Source of the DNA: Balneolaceae bacterium | Lineage (GTDB): Bacteria; Bacteroidota; Rhodothermia; Balneolales; Balneolaceae | Assembly (NCBI GenBank): GCA_020832285.1 | Contig: JAFIFB010000010.1 | Span: 46,711 to 110,710 of the forward strand | Direction: 5' to 3' | DNA length: 64,000 nt | Shown: in pieces, positions 53,531 through 63,405 of the stretch | Position numbering within the stretch: the stretch's first letter is position 1 | Layout of the letters: the number at the start of each line of letters is the position of its first letter | The notes under the pieces: generated by a model | Told to the model about the DNA's origin: nothing | Databases searched by the model: none | Seen by the model: the letters and a program-made list of their open reading frames with translations, nothing else | Made by a program: the position numbers and the translations under genes

Positions 53531-55771
53531 ATGAGAGATCATTTCGCCATTACATCTGTTATAACACTGTTGATTTTTCTGTTGAATATTCCTGCTTTTT
53601 GCTTCCAGAATGAATCAACATTCTCAGGCATTCTTATCGATGCGGTTTCCGATGAACCAGTTCAGGGTGCACACCTTTATTTTGAAGGTATAGGGAATGG
53701 TACTGTCAGCGATGATAACGGAGAATTTTCTTTAGCATTTCCAGCTGATGAAGCAACACTCATTATTTCCCACGTTGCATACACACAGCTTAGAACAAAA
53801 ATTTTCAAAGATAGTACTGAAACAGATCAGGTTATTCTTTTACAGCCCGTCAGAATCGGAAGTAATGAACTGATCGTATCTGCCGGCCGTTTTACACAAG
53901 CCTGGTCGGGGATTTACAGCAGTGCCAAAACACGGCCTGTTGAAGATCACATGGCTTCCATTTCCGGGCTCGACATGGTAAGCCGCGCTAATTTTGCCAA
54001 AGACCCGGTGATTCGTGGACTGCGTGACGGGCGCGTAAATGTGATGATTGACGGCATGCGCATGACCCCGGCTTGTGTGGATGGTATGGATCCTGTCACC
54101 GCTTATGTTGAGGCAGATAACCTGCAATCGATCCAGATCACCCGGGGACAGGAAGCTCACCCGATAGCCTCAACTGCACCGGGAGGTACCGTGAATTTTG
54201 CCATGGCAAGACCCATTCTCAACAGTGGGTTTTCTGGCAGTGCCGAGAGTGGTTATCACTCCGTTAGCCATCAACATTTGGTACAATCTGCTCTCTCATA
54301 CGGTGATGAGCGCTGGGCAGTTCGATTATCTGGAACCTACCGCCATGCGGGTGACCTGATGGCAGGGAACCATTCCCGAATTCAAGGTTCCGGCCTTAAA
54401 AAAGGAAATCTGTTCACATCCTTCCTTTTCAAACCGAATGAACTTCACGAATTTTCGCTGCGATATATTGGTGATTTTGCCGGCAAAATCGGTTATCCGA
54501 AACTGTTGATGGACACCCGCCGGGCCGATGCTCATATCGCAGGACTTGAACATACCTGGAATCGCGCTTCACAGCGTATCCATTCTATTACTACGAATCT
54601 TTACATCAATCGGGTGGAACACTGGATGGATGATTATGACCGAGATGTAACCGTTCGTGAGGTGATGCCCGATATGTTTATGCCAATGTATGGAGAAACC
54701 CAAACCGCTGGAATCACAAGTTTACTGAATGCTTCTTCGGGCAGCCATCTCATAAACTTCAAACTGGACGCCTGGTCGGTGGATGCTTTTGCCGATATGG
54801 CAATGGAGCCTGTAAATCCTGGTGTGAGTGAAATGTACCTGGTGAACCTGGGAGATGTTTCGCAGCGGAATATTTCTGTTGGCGGTTCCTACCGCTATTT
54901 TACCAACAACGGATGGATTCTCGGAGTTAACGGTCAGGCTGAAGCGGGCTCCAACCGCATTCGCGAGAAAAGTGCCATCGCAACATACCGTGCCGAATAT
55001 CCCGGGCTGGATGATCTGGAACCTTTTACTTTGGGCTACCTGGTTGGCCTTAGTGCTGAAAAGGTAATTTCTGAACAATTTCAGGCAGGCTTCAGGGTTT
55101 CCGACGGGCAACGACTTCCCGACCACATGGAACGCTATGGCTACTACATTTATCAGCCACTGGATGGCTTCTTTTACTATGGCAATCCAGCCCTCAATAC
55201 CGAACGCAGCAGTCAGGCCGAACTGTTTTTAAACATCGGTAATGACCACTCCCGTCTGAATGGCAGCACGAGTGTGTGGGTAAACCGGATGGACCGCTAC
55301 ATTGCAGGAAACCGAATCGAAGGCCTTTTCAAACGATTTGAAAATATGGGAAGCGCGATACTAACCGGCTTTGAGGCTGACATAAACTATCGTTTCAACC
55401 CGAAATGGATGGGTGGTTTATCTGCATCGTATGTCCGGGGCCATCACTACCAGGCAGATGAACCCCTGCCTATGATTCCCCCTCTGAAAGGTTCACTTTT
55501 TCTGCAAAGAGAATCTGAACTGATATCCTTAGAATCACGGCTGAGATGGGCGGCTTCTCAAAATCGCATAGCTGAACAAAACAGCCTCGAAACATCCACC
55601 GGCGGCTACACGCTTTTGGATGTTTTTACAAGTGTTCAGCCCCACCGCAACATCACTCTGCGCCTGGGCATCGAAAATATTCTGAATAGATTTTACACCG
55701 ATCATCTCAGCGTAAATGCAATGCCCGGTGCCGGAAGAAATGTGCAGGCGGGAATCAGGCTTTTATTTTAA
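53531..55771 (+). CDS. TonB-dependent receptor, NosA/OprC-like (probable copper)
   Basis: This 746-residue outer-membrane receptor has a signal peptide to about residue 25. A carboxypeptidase-like beta domain (about 32-115) follows, then a plug (about 125-235) and a 22-strand type barrel ending AGIRLLF. The plug motif ACVDGMDPVTAYVEADNLQS follows GRVNVMIDGMRMTP, like the CxxxMDPxTxY segment of the copper receptors OprC and NosA, where cysteine and methionine bind copper. The SusD partner typical of nutrient systems is absent. It is the third gene of the operon with the CxGxC protein and the YtkA-like lipoprotein. Copper or another soft metal is the most likely substrate. Confidence 0.9.
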   Translation: MRDHFAITSVITLLIFLLNIPAFCFQNESTFSGILIDAVSDEPVQGAHLYFEGIGNGTVSDDNGEFSLAFPADEATLIISHVAYTQLRTKIFKDSTETDQVILLQPVRIGSNELIVSAGRFTQAWSGIYSSAKTRPVEDHMASISGLDMVSRANFAKDPVIRGLRDGRVNVMIDGMRMTPACVDGMDPVTAYVEADNLQSIQITRGQEAHPIASTAPGGTVNFAMARPILNSGFSGSAESGYHSVSHQHLVQSALSYGDERWAVRLSGTYRHAGDLMAGNHSRIQGSGLKKGNLFTSFLFKPNELHEFSLRYIGDFAGKIGYPKLLMDTRRADAHIAGLEHTWNRASQRIHSITTNLYINRVEHWMDDYDRDVTVREVMPDMFMPMYGETQTAGITSLLNASSGSHLINFKLDAWSVDAFADMAMEPVNPGVSEMYLVNLGDVSQRNISVGGSYRYFTNNGWILGVNGQAEAGSNRIREKSAIATYRAEYPGLDDLEPFTLGYLVGLSAEKVISEQFQAGFRVSDGQRLPDHMERYGYYIYQPLDGFFYYGNPALNTERSSQAELFLNIGNDHSRLNGSTSVWVNRMDRYIAGNRIEGLFKRFENMGSAILTGFEADINYRFNPKWMGGLSASYVRGHHYQADEPLPMIPPLKGSLFLQRESELISLESRLRWAASQNRIAEQNSLETSTGGYTLLDVFTSVQPHRNITLRLGIENILNRFYTDHLSVNAMPGAGRNVQAGIRLLF

Positions 55772-55802
55772 GGTGGGACTGGTGAATTTATCTTTTTGTG
55801 TA

Positions 55803-58577
55803 TCATCGAACCAGAAGCATTTTCTCTGTTAAAATTTCTCTATTGGTGATGAGACGGTAAAAATAGACTCCTGATGATAGAGCTGCAGCATCAAATGGAA
55901 TTTCATAATAACCCGTGTTCAATTCCTCGTCTCTTATGGTTTGCACTCTTGCACCTGTTGAGTTATATATATCGATTCGAATTCTTGTCCTTTCAGGAAG
56001 CACCACAGGAATATGAGTTTGGTTCTGAAAAGGGTTCGGGAAATTGTTGCCGAGTAGCAACTCTCCTTCCGAGAACAGAAATTCAATTCTGAACTGTTCC
56101 TGGAGTTGAAGTTCAGCTGCGAATACAGTGTAGTGGATGGTTTCTTCCACTTCGTTGGTTACTGAAAATAGTGCTTCTCCAGCCTCGTTGCTTACTTCTT
56201 GTATTGCTATGATTTCCGATGATCCCCCATCGGGTTCGATTCGTACGCCGATACCTTCCATAACTTCACCATCACGGTCCCTAACAACCACAACTACTTC
56301 ACTTTCCTGGATACCGGTAGCCAGAACCCGTTCCGGATCGTTTTTAACGCTTGATCCCCCGGCACTAACATTCAATGTTTGTACATATCCATCATCTGAA
56401 TTGTCACTTTTACCAGTTTCAATCTCCGATCGCAGCCTGTAATAATATTCCTGACCCGGGCTTAACCCGGTAATTGTTGCGCTTGTGCCATCGGCCACGT
56501 TCCTGTTTTCATAACCGCTCAAATAGGTACTGAAATCTTCATTGCGTGATACATCCAGCCGATATCCATCGGCTTCTGGCACTTCCTGCCAGTTTGCTTT
56601 AAAGGATACAGCATTAACTTCTGTAACAGCAAGCAATTCCGGCGGATGTAGTGTTTCCGTTGTAAATTCCTGATCGTCACCAAATGCTGTACCGGTTTCA
56701 TTCATGGCATACGCACGTATAAAATAACTTGTACTGTGATTCAGTCCGGTAACCTCAACCTCAAAAATGCCGGCTTCAACATTTGCACTTTTGCAGGTAT
56801 CGTTCAGACCCGGACCAGGCTGTTCACTCCAGCACACTCCTGTACCCGTTACCTCACCGCCGCCATCATCTGTAATTTCACCAGCAGCTATCGCCGATGA
56901 TACTCCTGTTTGCAGAACCGGCAGTGTACTTACAACCGGTGCACTTCTGCTTAACGTGATAAATGATTTTTCATCGCCAAAAGTGGTTCCTATCGAATTG
57001 GTCGCATAAGCCCGAACAAAATAACGAGTATTTTCAGCAAGTTCGGTCATTTCCATAGTAAATTCACCAGTTCCGCTCCCCCCTGAAATGCATGTATCTG
57101 AAAAACCTGGCATAGAAAATTCATTGTAACAAACACCGCGACTTTCCACAAACCTTCCTCCATCATCTGTCACAATTCCACCTGTTTTTGCTGTTGTAAA
57201 AGCAATCTCCTGTACATCAGCTGTAACCACTTCCGGAGCATTCACATCAATCATTCTTTCTTTGTAACCTGCAATTACGTGCTTGATTTCTCTCATGCTT
57301 CTGGCGTTATCCGATGGTGCATATTGGCCGCTGTATGAACCTGTAGGGGTCCCCTGGTATAAAATTTCGGGGTTAGAAAATATGTCCACCGCCTGATTTC
57401 CTTCCCGATAGGTCATTACAGAGGTGTAACCAACTCCATCCTGGCCTGTCCATCTCCAGCCTGTTGAATATTCAAATAACCCCCCGCTCACTCCCGCAGC
57501 ATTTATTTGTTGATTCCGACTGTGGTCATTTCCAAAATTGTGTCCCATTTCATGGGCGTGAGTGGATGTCCAGCTTGCCTGTTGCACGCGGGTTACTGAA
57601 AATCCAAGTTCAGGCCTGCCATTTGTGCTATTCAGCAACCATGCAAGGCCGCCTACATCATTTGTATAAGTGAACATGGCCACAAGATCAGCTCCATATT
57701 GATACCGCATATTATGAATTTCCTGAAGGTAATCGGAATAATCACTTCCCCAGGGATTGTATTCAGAAGATGCTGTTAACCTTCGCAGATCTACAACCGA
57801 ATTACCATCCTCGTTATATTCAACCCGTTCACGGTGAACCAGACGGAACTCCAGGTTTAATCCGGAATTATCTGCTGAAATCTGTGCAATAGCCATTGAT
57901 TCATTGATCACATTGTCAATTCCCCCATCATTCAGGTTTGCCCACTGTTCTGCCTGAGGTGTGTAAATAATCATTACGTCAACTGTCGCTGGGCCTTCAT
58001 ACTCAATTTCCGGAAGTTTATACCTCACTTTTTCCATGATCATTCCGCCATACATTTCATCATGATCAGCACCGCAATTCAACTCATCCAATTGATGAGG
58101 ATCTACTTTCAGCATGATGTGACCTCCCGAAGTTTCTTCATATTTGATCTGATAAAAATTGTGTTCGGAAACAATATTCATTCCCGAAAGAATCTGATTG
58201 CCTGAATATGATAGAGTAAACCGGTTTTTCCAGTTTCCGCCGATATGCCCGGTTACCGACCAGTTTATTTCATCGTGATGTATCACCCGTCTGATTTCCA
58301 CATCATACCGGTTTTCGTTATGGTCTATTATTTGAACGTGTTCAATCTCCCTTTTCCTTATCAGGTCAAGTGTGTTTTCATCAAAGGTAACCAATGCAGA
58401 TTCTAATTCTGCGGGACTTTTTGCTCTTATCCCTGACAAGTCAGAATCTTCAATTTCAAACAAAACCGGTACCGTTTGAGAAAATACTGGAAATAGTATT
58501 CCGGCAGAAAAAAATACAATTCCGCAGAGACTGCTGACTTTCAGCTTATTTTTAAATCCGGTTAACATGCGAATCAT
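55803..58577 (-). CDS. Secreted metalloprotease (reprolysin-like) with FN3 domain and T9SS sorting tail
   Basis: This 924-residue exported zinc peptidase has a signal peptide to about residue 34. A propeptide with a possible cysteine switch (Cys168 in LDELNCGADHDE) precedes the catalytic domain, which starts near VDVMIIYTPQAE (residue 199). The zinc site HEMGHNFGNDH has His342, Glu343, His346 and His352 with a Met-turn SVMTYREGN after it. Then come two similar repeats with GVCYNEFSMPGF / GVCWSEQPGPGL, a fibronectin III domain (about 640-740) and an immunoglobulin-like module. The type IX secretion tail NNFPNPFQNQTHIPVVLPER... GVYFYRLIT lies at the C-terminus. It is secreted across the outer membrane and anchored there or released. 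It is monocistronic, convergent with the copper receptor. Confidence 0.93.
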   Translation of the reverse strand: MIRMLTGFKNKLKVSSLCGIVFFSAGILFPVFSQTVPVLFEIEDSDLSGIRAKSPAELESALVTFDENTLDLIRKREIEHVQIIDHNENRYDVEIRRVIHHDEINWSVTGHIGGNWKNRFTLSYSGNQILSGMNIVSEHNFYQIKYEETSGGHIMLKVDPHQLDELNCGADHDEMYGGMIMEKVRYKLPEIEYEGPATVDVMIIYTPQAEQWANLNDGGIDNVINESMAIAQISADNSGLNLEFRLVHRERVEYNEDGNSVVDLRRLTASSEYNPWGSDYSDYLQEIHNMRYQYGADLVAMFTYTNDVGGLAWLLNSTNGRPELGFSVTRVQQASWTSTHAHEMGHNFGNDHSRNQQINAAGVSGGLFEYSTGWRWTGQDGVGYTSVMTYREGNQAVDIFSNPEILYQGTPTGSYSGQYAPSDNARSMREIKHVIAGYKERMIDVNAPEVVTADVQEIAFTTAKTGGIVTDDGGRFVESRGVCYNEFSMPGFSDTCISGGSGTGEFTMEMTELAENTRYFVRAYATNSIGTTFGDEKSFITLSRSAPVVSTLPVLQTGVSSAIAAGEITDDGGGEVTGTGVCWSEQPGPGLNDTCKSANVEAGIFEVEVTGLNHSTSYFIRAYAMNETGTAFGDDQEFTTETLHPPELLAVTEVNAVSFKANWQEVPEADGYRLDVSRNEDFSTYLSGYENRNVADGTSATITGLSPGQEYYYRLRSEIETGKSDNSDDGYVQTLNVSAGGSSVKNDPERVLATGIQESEVVVVVRDRDGEVMEGIGVRIEPDGGSSEIIAIQEVSNEAGEALFSVTNEVEETIHYTVFAAELQLQEQFRIEFLFSEGELLLGNNFPNPFQNQTHIPVVLPERTRIRIDIYNSTGARVQTIRDEELNTGYYEIPFDAAALSSGVYFYRLITNREILTEKMLLVR

Positions 58578-58661
58578 ATCTGCTTCAACAATTCGTTTTT
58601 GCGTACACTAAATAATGGACAATTTTACTTTTAAATAGTACACAACTTTTTTTACCCAATA

Positions 58662-59984
58662 TTACAAGCCAAGTTTATGCATCCGATTTTGAAACTGACG
58701 GATTGCATAATCAAGGAACCATTCTTTTTCCAACCCGAAAGGCACTTCATTATATGGTTCAAAAATTTCATGAATGATGTTTGTAGCATCATTCAGCAGA
58801 TCTTCGAGATGATTTTCAAAACTTATTCTAAGATCAGGGTTTTCTTTCAGAATTCGACTGATTAAATATAGACCATATGCTATATGTCGCGATTCGTCCT
58901 GCTTTAGTTTGATAATTCCTTCTCTCAAGCCGGGCATCAGATCGTTTTCAGCCAACATTTTATAGTACGCCTCATAACCGGTTTCGGCCAATGTTCCTTC
59001 CACGATGATGTTGTAGGTACCCGCTGCTTTCAGTTGAGCCAGCGGGGATGTATCGGTGCAGAGCCTGTTAAGGTCCGATGGCAGTTTGTTATAAAAAAGC
59101 TCCCTGTAAAATGTGCCATGATATCTTTCAAGATTAGTTCTGCCATTCATAACCTCACTCACAAATCGTGCAAAAAACTCGGTATGTTTTGCCTCTTCCC
59201 AGAGAAATGACGTTAAAAAAATTTCTTCTTCAATCCGTCCTTCTTTCGAGATTGTCTGGATAAGCGGTAGAAGATCGAGGGTTACGGCTTCCTCTCCTGC
59301 CATAAACAGTGAGCTAAGGTGCATCAGGATATTTTTTTCATCTTCGGTCAGACCTTTCCACTGTTCTCTGTCTTTTGAAAAATCAATATCGGCAGGATTC
59401 CAGATCCCAAACTTTTTCGCTTTCTGAAAAAGCTGCATTGGAAAACTATCAAAATTGAGTCCTTTTCTTGTTGTTTTAAAATATTTATGCCTATTACTTA
59501 CCGGTGCTGAACTTTGAGGATGCATCGTTTTTATATCAGCGGACTGTTTTTCATATACTGGTGCAGTTTCCAATAGGGCTTTTGCTGCTTTTCGCTGTAT
59601 TGAAAGCAATACCAGGCTTCCTTTTTCCAGTTTTAACTCTCCTTTCATTATCATTATTGTTGGATCTTTTTTCTCCTCAATCAACCGAAGCCAGGTCTTC
59701 TCATCTGCAGTCAAAATCACATCACACTTATCAGGATCACTATTTTGGGCAAATCTTAGTTCGGTGCACTCTCCATATTTTAAATTCAGAAAAAAACCAA
59801 TCGTCCCTTTTCGTTTAAGAAGTTCCGGGACGGGGTCAAGTTTGAGTAAAATAGGTGCATTCCAGTTTTTACCCTTTCTCTTATAATCATCGCTGCTTTC
59901 AATCGCTTCGAGCCACTCTTTTATCCACACCTCCGTGAAATATTCCTTTTTCTTCTCCTTTTCTTTTTTCTTTTTAAACCACAT
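58662..59984 (-). CDS. SCP2-R2lox fusion: sterol-carrier-like domain plus R2-like ligand-binding oxidase
   Basis: The N-terminal 145 residues look like an SCP2 lipid-binding domain (GTIGFFLNLKYGECTELRFA... TWLRLIEEKKDPTIMIMKGE). A linker rich in Ser and Pro follows (about 150-175). Residues 190-440 match Mn/Fe R2lox proteins such as M. tuberculosis Rv0233. All metal ligands are in place: Glu231, Glu264/His267, Glu329 and Glu364/His367. The Val234 and Tyr324 pair that forms the ether cross-link in Rv0233 is also present. R2lox enzymes bind a fatty-acid-like ligand and are thought to oxidise it; a fused SCP2 domain could deliver lipid. The lysine-rich first 14 residues may touch membranes. It is monocistronic. 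Confidence 0.9.
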   Translation of the reverse strand: MWFKKKKEKEKKKEYFTEVWIKEWLEAIESSDDYKRKGKNWNAPILLKLDPVPELLKRKGTIGFFLNLKYGECTELRFAQNSDPDKCDVILTADEKTWLRLIEEKKDPTIMIMKGELKLEKGSLVLLSIQRKAAKALLETAPVYEKQSADIKTMHPQSSAPVSNRHKYFKTTRKGLNFDSFPMQLFQKAKKFGIWNPADIDFSKDREQWKGLTEDEKNILMHLSSLFMAGEEAVTLDLLPLIQTISKEGRIEEEIFLTSFLWEEAKHTEFFARFVSEVMNGRTNLERYHGTFYRELFYNKLPSDLNRLCTDTSPLAQLKAAGTYNIIVEGTLAETGYEAYYKMLAENDLMPGLREGIIKLKQDESRHIAYGLYLISRILKENPDLRISFENHLEDLLNDATNIIHEIFEPYNEVPFGLEKEWFLDYAIRQFQNRMHKLGL

Positions 59985-60544
59985 TCTGCCTTAAATCCAA
60001 TTAATATTTCGATTCGTAACATGATTTTCATGTTTGAATCCAACTTTTATTTATCTCAATGAATAAGTATCAAATCCGTGTTTAGAAAATACCCATCATA
60101 AAAAGATTCCTTTCAGGACCCTATTATATACAGCAAATCGCATGAAAATCTTCGCCAAAACTACAGAATTTATACGATCATATTGAACAATGATTTTTCC
60201 TCAAATAATAAAACTCAATTCGAATCATTATCAGTTTTATTTATTCAATATTAAGTCTGCCATGGAATAACAGCTTCTGATTACTCTTACACACACAATA
60301 TTATTGTCTTTCATTTCAGTTATAGATAGCACATTACTATTCATTATTTAATGTCACATTGATCAAATCAAGTCATTGTAAATAAATGAGATATCATATA
60401 ATATTTAAAATCTGCCGACGCACGTCATAATACAGATCTGCTCGTTACTACTAAAACTGTTAATTCTTAAGAATCTGCCTTATTTTACATATTTAATCTA
60501 TAGTAATTTATATAGAGCAATAAAAATAACATTAACAAATATTT
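59985..60544. other. AT-rich gene-free region upstream of mnmG
   Basis: No gene is seen. It contains the second copy of the 48-base repeat box (60211-60258). I looked for TTATCCACA-type DnaA boxes and saw none, so an origin is not supported here. It should hold the mnmG promoter. Confidence 0.45.
60211..60258 (+). repeat. 48-bp dispersed repeat box, copy 2
   Basis: It matches 5303-5350 at about 41 of 48 positions by eye, sharing TCAGTTTTATTTATTCA. The role is unknown. Confidence 0.5.
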
Positions 60545-62434
60545 ATGGATAGTTTATACCCCGTATACGATGTTATCGTGGTAGGTGCAGGGCACGCAGG
60601 CAGTGAAGCCGCTGGTGCGGCAGCAAGAATAGGAGCCAAAACGCTTCTCATTACCATGAACCTTGATGCCGTTGCCAAAATGTCCTGTAATCCGGCTATG
60701 GGCGGTGTGGCAAAAGGACAACTTGTACGGGAAATAGATGCACTTGGAGGACTTAGCGGCATTGTAAGCGACCAGAGCGGAGTGCAATTCCGGATGCTTA
60801 ATCTCAGCAAGGGTCCGGCCATGTGGAGTCCCCGATGTCAGAGTGACCGAATGCTCTATGCACAGCTCATGAGGGAACAACTTGAAAGCATCCCTAACCT
60901 CCACTTCCGTCAGGATAATGTGGTAGATATCTTAACGGGTGATGATGGCAAAACCGTAACCGGGGTTGTTACCCAAACCGGACAAACTTTCCAATCCAAA
61001 TCTGTTGTTCTTACAAGTGGAACTTTTTTAAATGGAATTATCCATATCGGGGAGTGCCAGTACGGCGGTGGTCGTTCCGGTGAAAGAGCATCTGTAGGAA
61101 TTTCAGGTTCCCTTGAAAAGTTAGGGTTTGAGGTAGGCCGCCTCAAAACAGGTACCCCACCCAGAATTGATGGTCGCTCTATTGACTACTCCAAACTTGA
61201 AATTCAATATGGTGATGAAGATCCCAGTCCGTTTTCATTTATGACTGACGAACTTCCCGGCATTGATGAACAACTCACATGTTGGATCGGTTACACCAAT
61301 GACGTTGTACACAATATGCTTCGAACCGGATTTGACCGTAGCCCGATGTTCAATGGACGAATAAAATCTGTTGGTCCGCGTTACTGTCCAAGCATTGAAG
61401 ATAAAATTAATCGGTTTTCTGATAAAGACCGGCATCAATTGTTTCTTGAACCGGAAGGATGGAATACATACGAAATGTATTTGAACGGTTTCTCCACATC
61501 ACTTCCTGAAGATGTCCAATATCATGCACTACGAACCATACCCGGATTTGAAAAAGCTGTGATGCTTCGACCCGGTTATGCCATTGAGTATGACTATTTC
61601 CCACCCTACCAGGTTAAAAGAAGCCTGGAAACGAAACATGTAAATGGACTTTTTTTTGCCGGCCAGATAAACGGAACCACCGGTTATGAAGAAGCAGCGT
61701 GCCAGGGACTGATGGCAGGAATTAATTCAGCTCTATTTACACAGGATAAAGATCCATTTGTACTGAAACGATCCGAAGCGTATATCGGAGTTCTGATCGA
61801 CGACCTGATCAACAAAGGCACAGAAGAACCTTACCGCATGTTTACTTCTCGAGCTGAACACAGGATTCTACTTCGACAGGATAATGCCGACCTTCGTCTT
61901 ACCGAGCTTGGCAGACGAATAGGCTTAGTCCAAGAAGAACGGTATGACCGTTTTATAACCAAAAAGAAAGAGATTGACCTGCTATATGACCTGATCAGTG
62001 ATTTCACAGTACGCCCTGAAAAAATGGATCCAATGCTATTTGAAAAAGGTACAACTGCACTATTACAACCTGTTAAAGCAAAAACACTCATTCCCCGCCC
62101 TGAAGTCGGCCTTACTGATTTGTTAGAAGCCGATGATGAATTAAAACAAAAAACTGAAGAGATTACTAATAACCGTTACGTTCTGGAACAGGTTGAAATA
62201 CAGATCAAATATGATGGCTATATAAAAAGAGAATTTGAAATGGTGGAAGAAATGAACCGTCAAGAAAACACGGAAATTCCAGAAAGAATTGATTACGAGA
62301 AAATCAAAAGTCTTTCATCTGAAGGCAAAAGTAAACTCTCTAAAATTAAACCTGAAACCATCGGACAAGCATCACGGATCAGTGGTGTCTCACCAAGTGA
62401 CGTTGCGGTGCTGATGGTTTATTTAAAAGGATAG
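60545..62434 (+). CDS. mnmG: tRNA uridine-5-carboxymethylaminomethyl modification enzyme (GidA)
   Basis: This FAD-dependent enzyme acts with MnmE to place the carboxymethylaminomethyl group on the wobble uridine of tRNAs. The Rossmann motif [17 protein letters not shown] is at residues 12-28. The family segments [20 protein letters not shown] (about 52-71) and [18 protein letters not shown] are present. [20 protein letters not shown] is near residue 375, and the C-terminal MnmE-binding helices end with [16 protein letters not shown]. Its 629 residues are standard. It overlaps or abuts rsmG, whose GTG start follows the TAG stop directly. The mnmG-rsmG pair is usually origin-proximal. Confidence 0.98.
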   Translation: MDSLYPVYDVIVVGAGHAGSEAAGAAARIGAKTLLITMNLDAVAKMSCNPAMGGVAKGQLVREIDALGGLSGIVSDQSGVQFRMLNLSKGPAMWSPRCQSDRMLYAQLMREQLESIPNLHFRQDNVVDILTGDDGKTVTGVVTQTGQTFQSKSVVLTSGTFLNGIIHIGECQYGGGRSGERASVGISGSLEKLGFEVGRLKTGTPPRIDGRSIDYSKLEIQYGDEDPSPFSFMTDELPGIDEQLTCWIGYTNDVVHNMLRTGFDRSPMFNGRIKSVGPRYCPSIEDKINRFSDKDRHQLFLEPEGWNTYEMYLNGFSTSLPEDVQYHALRTIPGFEKAVMLRPGYAIEYDYFPPYQVKRSLETKHVNGLFFAGQINGTTGYEEAACQGLMAGINSALFTQDKDPFVLKRSEAYIGVLIDDLINKGTEEPYRMFTSRAEHRILLRQDNADLRLTELGRRIGLVQEERYDRFITKKKEIDLLYDLISDFTVRPEKMDPMLFEKGTTALLQPVKAKTLIPRPEVGLTDLLEADDELKQKTEEITNNRYVLEQVEIQIKYDGYIKREFEMVEEMNRQENTEIPERIDYEKIKSLSSEGKSKLSKIKPETIGQASRISGVSPSDVAVLMVYLKG

Positions 62435-63082
62435 GTGTTTCACGTGAAACATGGCATTAAGAAAACCACCATTGGCACTGAAATCCTGATCAAATCAAGA
62501 AAACTATATACAGAAAACGAAAAATATTTGGATCTATACATAGACCTGCTCTTAGATTGGAACCAGAAAATTAATCTTGTTAGCCGGAATGTTTCACGTG
62601 AAACAGTTCGTGAGCACATCGTCCACTCCCTCCTGCCGCTGTCAATGGATCTGATTAAAAGACACAGCAAGTGGATCGATTCAGGCACCGGTGCCGGGAT
62701 CCCAGGCATCCCGCTCGCTATTTGCAACAGAAATACTGAATGGCAACTCAATGATAATGTGAGAAAAAAAATGAGAGCCGTTGATGACATAATCGATTCA
62801 CTTCAGCTAAAAAACACCTCCACACTTACCAAAAGCATTTCTCTTGTTGACCTGGAAAAAGGAACAGGAATCGCCACCAAACACGCCTTTAAAATACCAG
62901 ACCTGCTAAAGCTTCTCGGTAATAAACCATGGAAAACAATCCTAATGTGGAAAGGCGCAGAAGACGCTGAAGAAGAGATCCTGCGTTCCCGAAAAAAACT
63001 GAACTGCACACTTTTTGAATTTAATTTTGGTCAAGACGAACCCTTCTATGAAGGTAAAGGCCTGTTATTGATTGAGCGGTAA
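62435..63082 (+). CDS. rsmG: 16S rRNA (guanine-527-N7)-methyltransferase (GidB)
   Basis: This SAM-dependent methyltransferase acts on G527 of 16S rRNA. The recognisable front DLYIDLLLDWNQKINLVSRN matches the family start. The SAM-binding motif appears as WIDSGTGAGIPGIPLAI (about 87-103) and motif II as LNDNVRKKM. The C-terminal third (KIPDLLKLLGN... ILMWKGAED) is shorter than usual but keeps the motif VI-like KG. Its 215 residues are normal. The GTG at 62435 follows the mnmG stop without a gap; its first codons lie inside a parS site (62436-62451), and a second parS encodes the NVSRET segment. Confidence 0.95.
   Translation: MFHVKHGIKKTTIGTEILIKSRKLYTENEKYLDLYIDLLLDWNQKINLVSRNVSRETVREHIVHSLLPLSMDLIKRHSKWIDSGTGAGIPGIPLAICNRNTEWQLNDNVRKKMRAVDDIIDSLQLKNTSTLTKSISLVDLEKGTGIATKHAFKIPDLLKLLGNKPWKTILMWKGAEDAEEEILRSRKKLNCTLFEFNFGQDEPFYEGKGLLLIER
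62436..62451 (+). promoter_or_regulatory. parS centromere site 1
   Basis: The perfect 16-base palindrome TGTTTCACGTGAAACA is the consensus ParB-binding site. It overlaps the first codons of rsmG, so those residues (FHVKH) are fixed by the site. ParB would load here to organise and segregate the origin region. Confidence 0.95.
62590..62605 (+). promoter_or_regulatory. parS centromere site 2
   Basis: This is a second perfect TGTTTCACGTGAAACA, 154 bases from the first and inside rsmG, where it encodes the VSRET part of NVSRET. Clustered parS sites next to mnmG-rsmG are typical of origin-proximal DNA. Confidence 0.95.
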
Positions 63083-63405
63083 ATTGTAATATATCCACGA
63101 AACTGAAAAATATTCCAAGGGAAAATGACTGTTTTTTTCACAAGCACTGCATTCTTTTTTAGGAGCCAAGTTTCAAATCAGAATACACAATCACGTTACC
63201 AGGTTTATAATTAATTCCATTGTAAATTAACCCTAAAAAAGACCGTTCGAGAAATAATACTGATGTTATTTTCATCACCTGTACAGCGATTGGGTCATGC
63301 TCATTCAAATTTTATTCAAAAGAAAAAAGCCCTATCCTTTTTACGAATGAATGAGTTTTATTTACCTTTTATGATTCAACTTTCCATAATTCTATCAAGA
63401 AAAGT
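63083..63405. other. Intergenic region between rsmG and the WYL regulator
   Basis: AT-rich sequence with no gene. Unlike the common mnmG-rsmG-parA-parB order, parA does not follow here. No DnaA box cluster was seen. Confidence 0.4.

Noticed and set aside
59985..60544. Possible oriC upstream of mnmG
   Set aside because: The position and AT content fit, but I found no DnaA boxes.
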